From contig OY728130.1 in assembly GCA_963277665.1 (NCBI GenBank), positions 1,363,926,393-1,363,990,392 on the forward strand: a DNA stretch of 64,000 nt, given 5' to 3'. Position numbers and translations under genes: made by a program. Below, piece after piece: positions 24,744-37,386 of the stretch (position 1 is the first letter of the stretch; every line of letters starts with the position of its first letter). The DNA comes from Viscum album (taxonomy: Eukaryota; Streptophyta; Magnoliopsida; Santalales; Viscaceae). The notes beneath the pieces are model-generated. The model was not told the DNA's origin, did no database searches, and was given only the letters and a program-made list of their open reading frames with translations.

Positions 24744-25059
24744 AAAATCTTTGTATGCATGTTCGACGTTAACATGAATCCTTTGGGTTATAGTCATTGA
24801 CTAAAATCATAAATAATACTATGAGCAATAATAGTTATAGTGAGAATAGTTTATCATTATCTAGAAGATATCTAAATCATGACACCAAATTTTTAAATTT
24901 AAAACACCTAGTTTTGAAATTTATTATTAATTTTTATTTTGTATTAAAATTATTCTTAATGGTTTGTAAACAAAATTTGAATTATCCAATGAATATCCCC
25001 TAAGAGAGTAAAACTAGGTGTACAGTATGGCCCGCTGTCATATACTAGGTTACCCCAAG
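24744..25059 (-). other. D leader, inner part
   Basis: Matches the A2 leader just before gag on the minus strand (CTTAGGGGATATTC compared with CTGGGGGATATGC, then the ACAAACCATTA segment). No coding. The end at 25055-25059 (CCAAG) is the target duplication of element B. Confidence 0.65.
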
Positions 25060-26903
25060 TGTAACATATGAGGTAATTATAGAATAATAACTTTTCATAT
25101 CTATTAATATTTGTGAATCAGATATTAATTTTATATTAAAGGGGACTCTTTGTCGGATGTCATACCTCACACACAATAATGGGTTTCTCTGAAATCTTAT
25201 ACTGCACACAAGACAAAGTTATAATGAAAAATAATATATTATTAATATTAATATATTAAACCGTAGTTATCACTAAGAAATATTGGAGGGAATGAACCAA
25301 AATAAATATATTATGTATGCACATGTTTATTAAATATTTTTTCTTTCTTCCAATAAATTCCAAAATCTTAAATTGAGAATAAATCCAATTTTAAGCATAA
25401 GATTTTCTAATATTTTTATAAGGTAGTTTTAACACCTTTTGATGGAGAACCATTTTTAAATATAGTTTTTTCACATTTATATGTTATATTTCAAAAAATA
25501 AACATATTATTTGGAATTTCTGTATTAAAATTTACTTTGGATTATTTTCTGGTATTTTTCAGATAATATATATTTTTTATGAATAGTGGTAAATATTGCA
25601 TTTTAATTCAAAACATATTTTTCATATATAATTTTTATATAGTTTTGTTATTATTTTAATTAACATTAAAGTGTAATTATATTTTTTTATCATTTAATCT
25701 AATTTAGTTCATTGGAATAAATTTTATATTTATATTTAATAGAAAAACTATGTGAACTTTTGAACGTTTTACTTAAAAAACTCATTTTCTCCATATGAAA
25801 ATGGGTTTAATTTTAAATTTAATTTTTCCACTTTTTAGAATTTAATTTTCCAAAAACAAACATACATGGTTGTAATAAGTATTAAAAATGTGATTTTATA
25901 GGATCAATATAATGTTTTTTGAATAGTAACTTTAGTATCTTATTTACCAAGGTAAAAGGTAAATTAGGTAAATAAGGGTACAAATAATATTATAATAATA
26001 TAAAACTATCCTAACACTTTTAATTATCTTATTGGATGAGTTATATACAACAGATAAAATACTTGGGTAGAAATTGTGGAATTTGGAAGCCACTTGGGTG
26101 TGATTATGACATAAATTACATTTTATTTAAAGTAAATATAAAAATATCAGAAACTAGTATTTTATTACTAATTTTTTAGGAATATGGGGTTCTATAAGTA
26201 ATATATTATACTATAAAAAGTTATTATAAATTTGAAAATATTTCCTATATCATGGTAGTTTATTTATAATTTTTATGAAATAAATAATTAAATTTAATTA
26301 TGACATAATGATAATGTAATAATAGTTTTTTTAAAGGAATAATTAAATAAACGATACTAATAATATTAAAATAAATATAATTTGATTTATTTAATTCCAT
26401 CCATGAATTTTATACATGACTAGTAAATGTTATAACTATATTAAATGGTTTTTATTAGTTATCTCTCCGTTTGGAGTTTATTTAAATTCAATAAAATGAA
26501 TAGTGTCAAAATTGACAAAATTGATATTTTATAAAAATAAAAAATTTTAATTTTTTTTTAAAATCCAATAAAATAATTTTTAAAAAAGTGTTTATAGTAA
26601 GTTATAAATGTTCACATAGTGTAATATTATGTGGAATTGACCCCATCTAAGTAAAACTTAAAGCCTTTCAGTATTTAAAATGCAGTTACCACAATTAAAA
26701 TTAATTGAGAAAAATTAAGTGTAAATCATAAAGATAAGGTTTATAATAAAATCCATTAAAGTCTAAAAATTATTGGATGAGAGGATTTATAATTATCCTC
26801 ATCTTATATAAGATATAACTCTGGTTTGAATTGTTTTTATTAAAAAAATAATTTATATTAATTGAATATTTTATGAGTTTCCAAGGGTGCCCCTCCCCTC
26901 TCC

Positions 26904-26912
26904 TATAAAAGG
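26904..26912 (+). promoter_or_regulatory. TATA box of B 5' LTR
   Basis: TATAAAAGG after CCCCTCCCCTCTCC, with TTCTCTAATAATCACACTT about 30 bp downstream as the likely start region. Same layout as A2. Confidence 0.75.
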
Positions 26913-27061
26913 TACCCCAGTTTCTCTAATAATCACACTTCAAGAACCATTTGGTTCTTCCAATTATAATCTCTACACACATTCTTGAGGCCTTATTTTT
27001 GGTATAAAAACATTCATAGAGGGATTAATGTGTTCATCAATGGTGATCAACTGAAGAAGAG

Positions 27062-28825
27062 GTATTGTTTTCTTTAAGTATTTCTATTTTATTTCATACT
27101 ACACCTAATTAAAACATTATTATTCAAAGATGAAATAATTAATACAATATCCTTTATATAATAAATTGTTATTATGTTAATATCATAACCTAAAACTATC
27201 TCTATTTCTATTAAATGGGAAATCAATTAATCGATCATGCATACATGTAAACTATCACCTTTAGAAACTGATCTAATTTATTTTCCATATCCATCTATCA
27301 TGAATGGTTATAATAATGCCATTAATGTTCATATGTAATATTCATGAAATAATAATAATTATAGGAGAAGAATATATCAATTATTTTATTACTTTTTATG
27401 CACATAAAAATGAAAACGTCATTCGTGCATACCCGTGAACTGTCTCCTCCACAAAGTGATGTGACTCATTTTTTTTCATTATATCACTTGTATGATATAT
27501 ATAAGTATATTTAAATCATTATTTTGATTTTAATTATATTACAGTCATTTTTGAAATATAATACAATAATTAACTTATTTCCATAATAATCAATGAAAAA
27601 TGGAAACATTACTCATGCATTTGTATGACCCACCATCTCCATGAATATAATGTTGTTCATTTTTCATAATATAAATGAATGGTTTGATTTAAAAAGTATA
27701 ATTCATGAATTAAAGTGATTATTATTACCTGAATTTTCTTTTGGAGATGATGGAATTATAACCCCATGGACTATTGACATTAATCCTTGTTCATTTTCGA
27801 CTTATGTACTGAATATCGACTGAATGTACGATATGAATTTAAATAATCATTTAATTATTATAAAATTTTAATAAGTCGTATGAAAGGAATAATAAAATTT
27901 AAAAATTTTCTCTAACAAGTATAAATTTACCTATTTTTATTATTCATGAATATAATGATTGCACATGAGAGTTAGACTCAAGGAAAGGGACTTCATCTCA
28001 ATCTCCTTTTATTGAGGCATATATTGAAAATATACACCACCTTATTTTATATAGCATATAATGAAACCATTTTAATTTTAATTTAATTCAATAGTTTTCA
28101 AAAGGAGTCTTTTAATCTGAAGTTTTTTACAAAATGTCAAAAGGAATGTTTTTTAACATACACAGTGATAACAACATTTCCGACGCCATGACCATTATTT
28201 GATATTTAGTATCCTATACAAGTTTTAATATTCTTAAAGGAAAAATAAACACCACATACACCTTCATGTATTTTTTTATTGAAAATGGTTTTGATAATGG
28301 ATTTATTACATTAATATCTTCAAATTATATGTTGTGATTACAATGTAAAATGTTATTTTTCGTTATTCTTATTTTATGTGATATAATTTTATTATGGTTA
28401 TTTGGAACTTTGTATGTATACAGGTGGTTCTATGAAAACCCCAGGGTAGTTGATCTCATTATAGCACTCTAATAAATTCGGTAAAGAGATATAGTTAAAT
28501 GATAAGGTTTCTCTTAAGAGATTTAGGGAATATATTATGATGGGTATTTCAAAAGTAGCTATAAAGGTTAACCGAAATATAGTTGTGAAAGCTAGAATGT
28601 AAGTATGATATGGATTCCACAAGTTAAATTTGTGATTTATTATTCCTACAAGTTTTTTAGTTAACTTATAATTTCATTAGGTATATTAAAGAACTTTTGT
28701 TTTTTTGGGTAAAAGTTATGATTTCATGGGTATATAAGTATTCTTAGACTAATGTTTTCTTTCCTTATATTATTTACCTTACTCATATTTTTGTGATCAT
28801 ATGATGTTTTTAAATGTTTTCACAT
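27062..28825 (+). other. Putative LTR intron, B 5' LTR (acceptor decayed)
   Basis: Donor-like CTGAAGAAGAG|GTATTG (GT 27062-27063). The acceptor position by alignment with the 3' LTR is near 28824-28825, where AG has become AT. Length about 1764 bp, against about 1746 bp in the 3' LTR after removal of A2. Confidence 0.4.
27236..27643 (+). repeat. Three CpG-rich motifs at 189-bp steps, B 5' LTR
   Basis: Copies at 27236-27264, 27425-27452 (GTGCATACCCGTGAACTG then TCTCCTCCAC) and 27614-27643 (CATGCATTTGTATGACC then CACCATCTCCATG). Starts are 189 bp apart. CpGs are mostly decayed to TG/CA, but the CTCCAC core and spacing remain. Confidence 0.75.
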
Positions 28826-29088
28826 GGAATAAGGATGGTTTGGAGAAATTTGGATGTTAAGATTAATGATAATAATATTTTTATCATGAAAAATAAATAT
28901 TGTATTATTTTAAGTAGTTTTATTTTTTGAAAAAAATGGGTAGTGAGTAAAATTGTATACTTTGTAATATTTTATTTGTTATGTAATAGTTATGGAATAT
29001 TCTCTAAAAATATAAAACTAAAAAGATCCTTAATGTGAATTATTGATATAACTCAAGATTGTGTAATTTATAAATCTGCGGCCTTATG

Positions 29089-29421
29089 GTTGGTATTAGA
29101 TGTCGGTTTAGATTAAATTAGGTGTTATGATATTTTTAATAAAATATCTAGAAACGATTTTTACTTTTTGGTCAAATTGAAATGATAAAGAATTTCAAGA
29201 TTACTATATTTATTCAACTAATATATGTTATTTTATAATGGTTTTCTATATAAGAAATAGGGTATTTTTGTGGGGAAGACATCAAGAGGAAAAAACCTTC
29301 AAAATCAGTAACCTGAGATAATTAGAATCAGAACTAAATAGTTTGTTATAGCAATCGCGTAGTTGAATTAGGAAATAAATGGTGGTGTTATCAATACACA
29401 TGATCAACCAGATCAACCATA
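29089..29421 (+). other. B PBS and 5' leader
   Basis: The PBS at 29091-29103 reads TGGTATTAGATGT, a C-to-T decayed TGGTATCAGAG (initiator tRNA-Met). The leader up to the gag-like ATG is AT-rich and poorly matched to the other families. Confidence 0.75.
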
Positions 29422-30330
29422 TTGAAATATGCCAGTAGTGTAGTGGGTCATTTCATGAGGCTAAATCCCCCATCATTTAGAGTATCATCTAAACCTATGC
29501 TAGTTGAAGGGTGGATTAAAGAACTAGAAAATATATTTGATGTAATGGGGTGTTTAGACAATCAAAAGGTTAGTCTTGTGGTTTACCATTTTGAAGTTGA
29601 AGGCGATTAGTGGTGGTCGATGGTTAAGAATATAATATAATGTGAAGATATAGATTCCATGGAATGGTATGAATTAAAGAATATATATCTTGAGAAATAT
29701 TTTCTTTTGGTAGTTTGATTTAGGATGGAATTTTTTTTAGAATTTATGTAAGGAGATGATTTAGTGGTTGTATACGAAGAAATATTAACTCAACTGGAAA
29801 GGTATTATCTGGATTTTATCTAGGATCTTAATAGTAAAATAATTCATTTATACATAGTATTAAAGACAAATTGTCAAAGGGCATTGGATTATCATGAGTT
29901 AAAAAGATATGAAAAGATTCTTTGATGTGAAGAGTAGGTGGAAATGGAGTTTTCTAATGTTCATGTGTTCTTTGAAAAACAACATAATAAGTGGTCGGGG
30001 TGGAAAGAGAAATGGAATAATTCTTCAAAATCTATTTATTGTATGAAAATTAAGTTTAAATATTGTGATAATTGTGGTAAAACAAGACTATATAATTTAT
30101 CATGAATTCATGTAAATGCTTCTGATGTGGTAAAATAAGGCATAAGTCTCTTAATGACACTGAAAAATTTAAGGGTAGTGGTAAGACAAAAAATATGATT
30201 TATAGTCAATGAAATATTGTAAATGTAATGAGATGAGTCATTATGAAAATGAGTGTCTCATGAAGAATTATAATGATGGGAAGGAACAAGACTATATGAA
30301 AAAGGTGCGGTGAAATCATTTTGAACTACT
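29422..30330 (+). pseudogene. B gag remnant
   Basis: The first open piece (29422-29610) carries the capsid-type segment VGHFMRLNPPSFRV and the VVYHFEVEGD block, followed by a stop where the family has a Trp pair. Zinc-knuckle remnants follow near 30060-30260 in the order CDNCG, KCF*CGKIRHK and CKCNEMSHYENEC, the last keeping CX4HX4C spacing. Multiple stops make it non-functional. The gag is clearly related to, but distinct from, A2 and C gag; the N-terminal segment before the capsid part is short or lost. Confidence 0.82.
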
Positions 30331-32134
30331 TCAGTAGATGTTGGTCCATCAAATGATGTGGTATTTGGTAAATTGTTTGTTTATTCATATTTTTCCAATG
30401 TATTGTTTGATTCAGGGTCTACACATTTTTTTTATAATTGTTTTGGTATATTTGAATTTCCACACCAATAAATTAATTTCTGGACTTATAGAAAAAACAC
30501 GTAGGGGAAGTGTTGAGGCAAAAAGAAATTATAATAATCTTCCTGCAATTCCCTGTGGAAACAATCTACCTGAAAACATATTTGTTTTCCCATAGTATAT
30601 TTTTATATAATTTTGTGTTTGTATTGGATTTATGTTTACCATGCTAAGATTTAATGTAGATATAGAAATGTTTTTATATATAAAGAGTTTTAGTTTGTGT
30701 ACAGGAATGAGACCTTACCTTTGATAACATATCAGAAAGCTGAGAAAATATTGAAAGATAGAAATGAATGTTATCTTGCACATATTGTTGAAAACAAAGG
30801 AACCATTGATATTAATATTATGCCAATGGTAAATGATTACCGTTTTGGTTTTTATGAGTTTCTTTGTATTATATCTGACTAGGAAGTTGAATTTATTATT
30901 GACTTATTTCCTGATGCTAATCTAATTTGAAAACCCCTTATCGAATGGCTCAAATTCAACTTTCAGTTTAAAAGAATAAATTTTAGGAGTTATTAGATAA
31001 ATGTTTTGTTTAAACTAGCACATCATAATAAGATAAACATGTCTTGTATTTTAAAAAGGTAGATGGTTTAATGTGTCTTTTTATTGAGCATAGAGACTTG
31101 AATGAAATCACTATTAAGACAAAGTATCCTTTTCCTCATATCAATTATTTGTTTTATTAGAAATAGGGAGAAAAATATTTTTCAAAGGTTGACTTAAAGG
31201 AAGAAGACATTATGTAGACTATGTTTCATACTAGATATGTCAATTTTGAATTTTTAGTTATGCCTTTTGGGTTTACTAATGCACCTGATGTATTCATGGA
31301 TCTTATGAAAAGAATATTACATGAGTTCTTAGATAAGTTTATGGTTATGTTTATTGATGACATTTTGGTATATTATAAAATAAAAGAGGAGTATGAAATT
31401 AATTTAAGGGTTATTTTAAAAACATTAAAGGAAATAAAATAGTATGGGAAATTTATCACGTGTGAGTTTTGGTTACAAAAAAGTTTATTTCTTTATCACA
31501 TTGTTTCGAAAGATGTCATAACTGTTGATCCTACCAAAAAAAGTTGTTAAAGAATGGAAAAGACAACCAAATATAACCTAGATTGGTAGTTTTCTTGGTT
31601 TATGAGGCTATTATAGGGGGTTTATTGAAATTTTTTCACATTTATCTATCCCAATAACTAAGTTAACTCAAAAAGGTGTTAGGTTTATCTGGACAAAATA
31701 ATGTGATGATTTTTTCAGGAAATAAAAATAATATTAGTGAATTCTAAAGTATTGGTATTACCTTCCAGAAATGGTGAATTTCTTATCTACAATGATTCTT
31801 CGTTGAAAGGACTTGGTGGTGTCCTAATGTATGATTATCATGTAATTTATTATGCTTCACATCAGTTGAAAAATCATGAGTTAAATAACCCTACACATGA
31901 TTTTAAATTAGATTTTATTGTTTTTGATTTAAAAATTTGATGGCATCATCTATATGGAGTAAAATGTGAAATATAAACTAAAAACATGTTTGAAGTATAT
32001 ATTCACTTAGAAATAATTTAACATGAGATAAAGAAGTTTTCTAGAACTAATTAATCATTATGATTTCATGATTCGTTACCGTCCTAGAAAAGAAAAAAAA
32101 TGGCTAATGCTTCAAGTCAGAAGAGTAATGCTAC
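30331..32134 (+). pseudogene. B protease, reverse transcriptase and RNase H remnant
   Basis: Protease active site LFDSGSTHFF is intact near 30408-30425. A linker with open piece 30697-30882 (ETLPLITYQKAEKILKDRN) follows. RT piece 31221-31442 has VMPFGFTNAPDVFMDLM and [11 protein letters not shown], the catalytic polymerase box. RNase H piece 31737-31940 has YNDSSLKGLGGVLM and ASHQLKNHELN. Stops and frameshifts separate all pieces, and the N-terminal RT half (30950-31220) is heavily broken. Order and motifs are those of Ty3/gypsy pol. Confidence 0.88.
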
Positions 32135-33355
32135 ATTAACCAAGTTATGTTGCGAACATGACCCATTGATTAATGATTTGACGAAGTTTGGCATAGATGT
32201 TATTGTTGCAGAAAATTTTTATGTTTTATTTTAGTTTTTAGTGAAATCATCTTTATCTGGAAAAATTAAGAAAGTACAAAATGGAGACAGTGAATTGTAG
32301 AAAAAGGAATATTTGGTTTAAAAGGGTAAGTTTCTTCAATTTAACATTGATAAAGATTTTATTTTGAGATTTGGGAAGAGGTTATGTGTTCCTTTCAATT
32401 CAAAGTTTAAGAAATAATTTCTATGTTAAGCCCATATTTCATCATTTTTTTTCATCCTAACATTATTAAAATGTAAAGGGATATTTAGAAGTATTACTAG
32501 TGGAATGGAATAGAGAAAGATATTGTTAACAATAATATAAAGTGTTTGATTTTTCACAAGGTTAAAGTAGATTGGAAGTTACCGAAATGGATGCTTCAAC
32601 CTTTTCTAGTGCCATAGTGAAAATATGAATATATATATATATGGATTTCATGGTGGGATTGCCAAAGACTTCTCGAGGTGACGATGTGATTTGGGTTATT
32701 GTTTATCGACTTACTAAATCTTCTCATTTTCTTCCTATTCAAGATATATTGTCTCTTGATCAACTAGCTCAGTTATTTACTTGATAAATAGTCAGGTTGA
32801 ATGGATTTAATCTCTCCATTATAAATTATTGTCATATCAGGTTCACTTATAACTTTTGGAAAGGACTTCTGAATTCCTTGGGCACTGGATTAAATTTTAG
32901 TACAGCATTTCATCCTCAATCAGATGGGAAGACAGAATAAACAATTCAGATGTTGGAGGATATGATTCGTGCTTGTTCAATGGATTACGAGGGAAGTTGA
33001 TACTAACATATTTCTTTGGATTATTTTTCATATAATAATCTTTTACATTCTAGTATAAAGATGGTAGCATTTTAGAAAGTATATAGAAAAATGTTTCAAA
33101 CATCAGTGTTTTGGGATTAAGTAGGTGAAAGGAAGTTTATGTGACCAGAATTGGGAGAAGATATGGTAGAAATAGTTCACTTATGAGATATTATTTATTA
33201 TGAGGAACAGATCGTCCATATTCTTGACCATAGAGAATAAGTGTTGTGGAATAAGGTGATTCATCAGGTTAAGGTTTGTGGAAAAACCATATGGCCGAAG
33301 ATGAAATATGGGAATCTATATATGTTATGAGGGATAAATACCCCCACTTAGTTGA
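32135..33355 (+). pseudogene. B integrase and chromodomain remnant, GPY/F region deleted
   Basis: Integrase is recognisable through the N-terminal zinc-binding region near 32430-32570, the core near 32640-32720 (DFMVGLPKTSRGDDVIW region, frameshifted) and FSYNNLLHSSI near 33020-33060. After GPELGEDMVEIVH (about 33145-33180) the sequence jumps to EEQIVHILDHREQVL (about 33200-33245), the start of the chromodomain. In C the same two landmarks are about 380 bp apart; here they are about 55 bp apart. So roughly 330 bp, including the GPY/F module, is missing. The chromodomain continues with frameshifts to about 33355. Inactive. Confidence 0.85.
32629..32642. repeat. (AT)n microsatellite in B pol
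   Basis: Seven AT units in the integrase remnant. It disrupts the reading frame just before the core motif. Confidence 0.9.
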
Positions 33356-33387
33356 TAATTAAATAAAATTATGAGGAAATATTTTCC

Positions 33388-33401
33388 AAAAGGGGGAAGG
33401 A
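33388..33401 (+). other. B polypurine tract
   Basis: AAAAGGGGGAAGGA immediately before the 3' LTR start TGTAACATCC at 33402. A textbook plus-strand primer. Confidence 0.9.
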
Positions 33402-35493
33402 TGTAACATCCTAAGTAATTATAGAATATGAAATTTTCATATCTATTAATATTTATGAATTAGATATTACTTTTAAAATAAAGGCGATTCTATGCATGAT
33501 AGAATACCCAACAAACAATAATGGGCTTCTTTTAAATCTTATGTTGGACACAAGACTGAGTTATATAAAAAATAATATATCAATAATATTATTATTTTAA
33601 ATGGAAGTTATCGCCTAACCATTGTATTAGTGGGAATGAACATAAATAACTATATTATATGAAAACATGTTTATTAAATATTTTTTACTTTCTCATTTTA
33701 AATAATATAGGATTAAAAGTACAATAAATACAATTTTAAGTATAAAATACTCTAATATTTTTAAAATGTAGTTTTACCACCTTTTGATGGTGAAACCTTT
33801 TTAAATAAATTTTTTTTTCACTTTTATATGTTATATTTGACAAAATAAATTTATTATATGGATGAAGGACATCAAAATTTACCTTGGTTGGATTTTTGGT
33901 TTTTTTGGAATATTAATTTTTTTATAAATAGTGAAAAATACTGCATTTTAATTAAAAAATGTTTTTTCATATAATTTATTAATATAGTTAGGTAATCCTT
34001 TTAATTGGTTTTAGTGTTTAATTAGATTAATTTTTTATCATTTAATATAATTTATTTCATTAGAAGAAATTTCATATTGAAATTGAATAAAACTACTATG
34101 TGAACTTTTGAATGCTTTACATAAAATACTCCTTTTCTCATTTAGACAATGAGATTAATTTAAAATTTCTTTTTTCCACTTTAATGAACATAATTTTGAA
34201 AAAATAAAATACATGGTTGAAATAATTATAAAAAATGTGGTCCAATAGGATCAAAACAATTTTTTTTGAATAATATCTTTAGTATTTTTATTAGCATGGT
34301 TAAAGATAAATCAGGTAAATGAAGGTAAAAATAATATTATAATAATATAAAACTACCCTAACACTTTTTCTAATCTTATTGGATGAGTTATGACCAACCA
34401 AGACAATACATGGGTAGAAATTGAGGCATTTGGAAGCCACTTGGGTGTAATAATGACATTAAAAACATTTTATTTAAAGTAAAAATAAAAATATCATAAA
34501 CATGTCTTTTATTACTAAAATAATTTTAATATAGAGTTATATAAGTGATTAATTGAATATAAATAGTAATTATAAAGATAAAAATATTTCCTACACATTG
34601 TTAATTTATTTATAATTTTTAGGAAATAAATTATTCGATTTAATTATGACATAATGATGATGGAATAATTGATTTTTTTAAATGAAGAATCAGATAAATG
34701 ATACTAATAACAATAATATAAATATAAATTAAAATATTATATACCATACCTGAATTTTAAAGTATATTATGGCATGTTATAAGTCTATTCAATTGTTTTT
34801 TTCAAAGTTATCTCTCATTTTGGATTTTATTTAAATTCAATAAAATTAATAGTGTCAAAATTGAAATAAATGAAATTTTATAAAAATAATAATTTATTAA
34901 TTTTTTTAAAAACACAAAAAAATATTTTAAAAATAAAAATTGGAAATAATAACGTATAAATTTTTATATAGTGTCTAATTATGTGGAATTGACCCCATAT
35001 AAGTAAAACTTATATTCTTTTAATATTTATAATGTTGTTACCATAATTAAAATTAAAATAGAAAATTTAAGGGTAAACCATAAAGATAAGGATTAAAATA
35101 AAATCAATATACATTTAAAAATTAAGTTATGATATTATTTACAAATTTAATAAAATTAAATAATTTAAAACTTATGTTGGAATCATTTGGAATAAAAAAT
35201 TAATTTATGTTTATTTAATATTTTAAGGGTTTCCAAGGGTGCCCACACCCACTCCAATAAAAATGTGCCCACTATTCTCTAATAATCACACTTCATGAAC
35301 TATTTTTTGGCCCATATCTTCCCAAATATTTTACTAGAATCCCTACTCACATTCTTGAGTACTTAGTTTTGGCATAACAACCTTCTTAGAGGTGTTAAGG
35401 TGTTTGTTAAAGAAAATTAACTGAAGAAGAGGTATCATTTTCTTTAAGTATTTATATTTTATTTATTATTGTACCCCCTTAAAATATTCTTAT
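33402..35493 (+). repeat. B 3' LTR, first half
   Basis: Aligns with 25060-27150 of the 5' LTR and is broken at 35493 by element A2. It contains a decayed TATA (CAATAAAAATG near 35255) and the donor-like CTGAAGAAGAG|GTATC (GT 35432-35433). Positions 35489-35493 (CTTAT) are the target-site duplication of A2. Confidence 0.92.
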
Positions 35494-37036
35494 TGTAACA
35501 CCCTAATATTCCATGTTACTCTTCTATTTGAATAATACAATAGCATGTGTTGTACACAACTTCGAGTTCTAACACACCACAACCAATAAAACTAGCTATT
35601 ATGAATAGTAATACCCATTATTGAAATTTTATAAATTTTATATCTCAAAATGGACTTCATTTTTGCATTAAGAATATTGAAGTTAGCTTAGGGTGAATTT
35701 TTGGTATTTTTCTGAAAACATTTAATTTTTGATGAATAGTGAAAAACATTGAGTTATAGTTTAAAACCAAATTTTTATTTAAGTAATAATTTATTTTATT
35801 TAAATATACTTTAGGAAAAAATAGATAGATAATATTTATATAACTTTAATTTAATTAATTGGAGTCAGTTTATAATAATTTTAGATGTAGAAAAATTTTA
35901 TTGAACTTTTCACTGTCTTTTACCCATATCCTAGGAGAATTTGCAAATTCTCATAAAACTAAATTTTAAAATTTCTATGAGTTGAATTTTGAAAATCTGA
36001 GAGACACAGATAATATCAATGAGTGAAATGTGGTTCAATAAGATAAAAATAATTTTTGGTGAATAGTAACATTTTACTTTTATTTACCATGGTTTAAAGT
36101 AAATAGGGCAATTAAGGGTAAAAATGATATTATTATTACCCTAATACATGTCATAATTCTATTGGATAAGTATAATTTGACAAAAAACAACCCTAGGAAT
36201 AAAATATGACCCCCTTCGGTCCACTTGGTTTAGATTAAGACATTTATTATTATTTTATTTAAAGAAAAGTTAAAAGAGTTAAAATCAAAGTTTAATAAAA
36301 AAAACATTTTTAATATAGGAATATACATAAGATAATTTTTAATATAAATATTCATTAGATAGATAATAATAGTTCCCATATAATTGTATTTTATTTATAT
36401 TTTTAGACATTAAATAATTTAATTTATTTATGACATAATGGTGATGTAGTAATTACATAATTAATGAATTTTAAAATAATTGATATTATAAATTTCCAAA
36501 TAAATGTAACATGAGAATTTTAATGAAATAAAATAATTTTATCGGTTAATATGAAATATTAGGGTTGGTTAGATGAATTTGTTTCGAAGTAATAATGCTG
36601 TAATGAATTTAGAAAAAACAAAATACCAAATAGTGTTAAAATTGACATAAAAGATTTTTTTTAAAAAATATTATATTATTATTTGATATTCTATTCCTAA
36701 AAATCTATGGTTTGGCCAAAAGACTTATATAATGATAGGTGTATCATTAATTAACCAATTTGGGTTCTATTGAAGTTATATAGTAATTTTATTAACCATT
36801 TAATATAAAAATACAAAGAGCCAAGGTAAATATAAAACTATTTAACTAAGAGTTAAATCCAAAAGATAAAGCTAATATAGTGACCCAAACCTGTCTAAAA
36901 CCTATTGGTTGAGTGGTGTTTTACCCATCCGTACATTAGAGGTTAAATAATCCACTTTGGAGCCATTAGAAACCGAAAATTAGTTTATTAAAAAAATAAT
37001 ATTTCTGGCTTTTCCTAAGGTGCCCCTCACCCCTCT

Positions 37037-37045
37037 TATAAAAGG
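37037..37045 (+). promoter_or_regulatory. TATA box of A2 5' LTR
   Basis: TATAAAAGG in the setting CCCCTCACCCCTCT...GGAACCCCCC. CTCTCTAATTCACAC about 30 bp downstream is the likely transcription start and is conserved in A2's 3' LTR and, in part, in B. Confidence 0.8.
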
Positions 37046-37386
37046 GAACCCCCCTTCTCTCTAATTCACACATTCCAAGCCATTTTGATCGGCCAAAATC
37101 TTCCCAAATACCCTCTCAACTATCCTACCTTCATCCGAGAGGCCTTAATTTAGTCATAAATCCACCCTAAAAATCCATTTTTATCAAATCAAAAGGAATA
37201 ACCTGAAGAAGAGGTAATAATTTCAGCACCCTCTTTCAAGTTCTTTTCTTCTTCGACTGCCATTTTCATTGTAGTTTCCATTCTAAAATAATAACTCTAG
37301 TATTTTATATATAATGTTATGTTATTATAAATATTTTAAAACCAAATTAATTATTCTATCCTTCCTTTGAATGACATGTCATCATA

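Larger units (their letters stand above)
18464..25059 (-). mobile_element. Element D, left part (non-autonomous long-LTR element, minus strand)
   Basis: The 3' LTR (18464-23325) and most of the interior (23326-25059) of a minus-strand element. It resumes at 49926 after insertion of B and ends in a 5' LTR from 50173. The two D interior pieces total only about 1.98 kb and contain no recognisable protease, RT, RNase H or integrase. The leader matches A2 and C leaders, so D probably depended on related autonomous chromoviruses. The outer end of the right LTR is not visible. Confidence 0.85.
25060..29088 (+). repeat. B 5' LTR
   Basis: Starts TGTAACATATGAGG and ends GCGGCCTTATG (decayed CCTTACA), directly followed by the PBS. 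It aligns with both halves of the 3' LTR. It contains TATAAAAGG (26904-26912), a donor-like site (27062-27063) and three CpG-rich motifs. The acceptor block near 28820 reads TTTTCACATGG where the 3' LTR has TTTTCATAGGG, so the AG is lost in this copy. Confidence 0.92.
25060..35493 (+). mobile_element. Element B, first part: Ty3/gypsy chromovirus (continues at 47973-49925)
   Basis: Complete plus-strand element: 5' LTR 25060-29088, interior 29089-33401, and a 3' LTR split by A2 into 33402-35493 and 47978-49925. Target duplications CCAAG (25055-25059) and ACAAG (49926-49930) match at 4 of 5 bases. The LTRs are 4029 and 4040 bp once A2 and its duplication are removed. It is a different family from A. 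The pol order is gag, PR, RT, RNase H, INT, chromodomain. Coding decay is heavier than in A2 and C, in keeping with B being older than A2. Confidence 0.93.
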
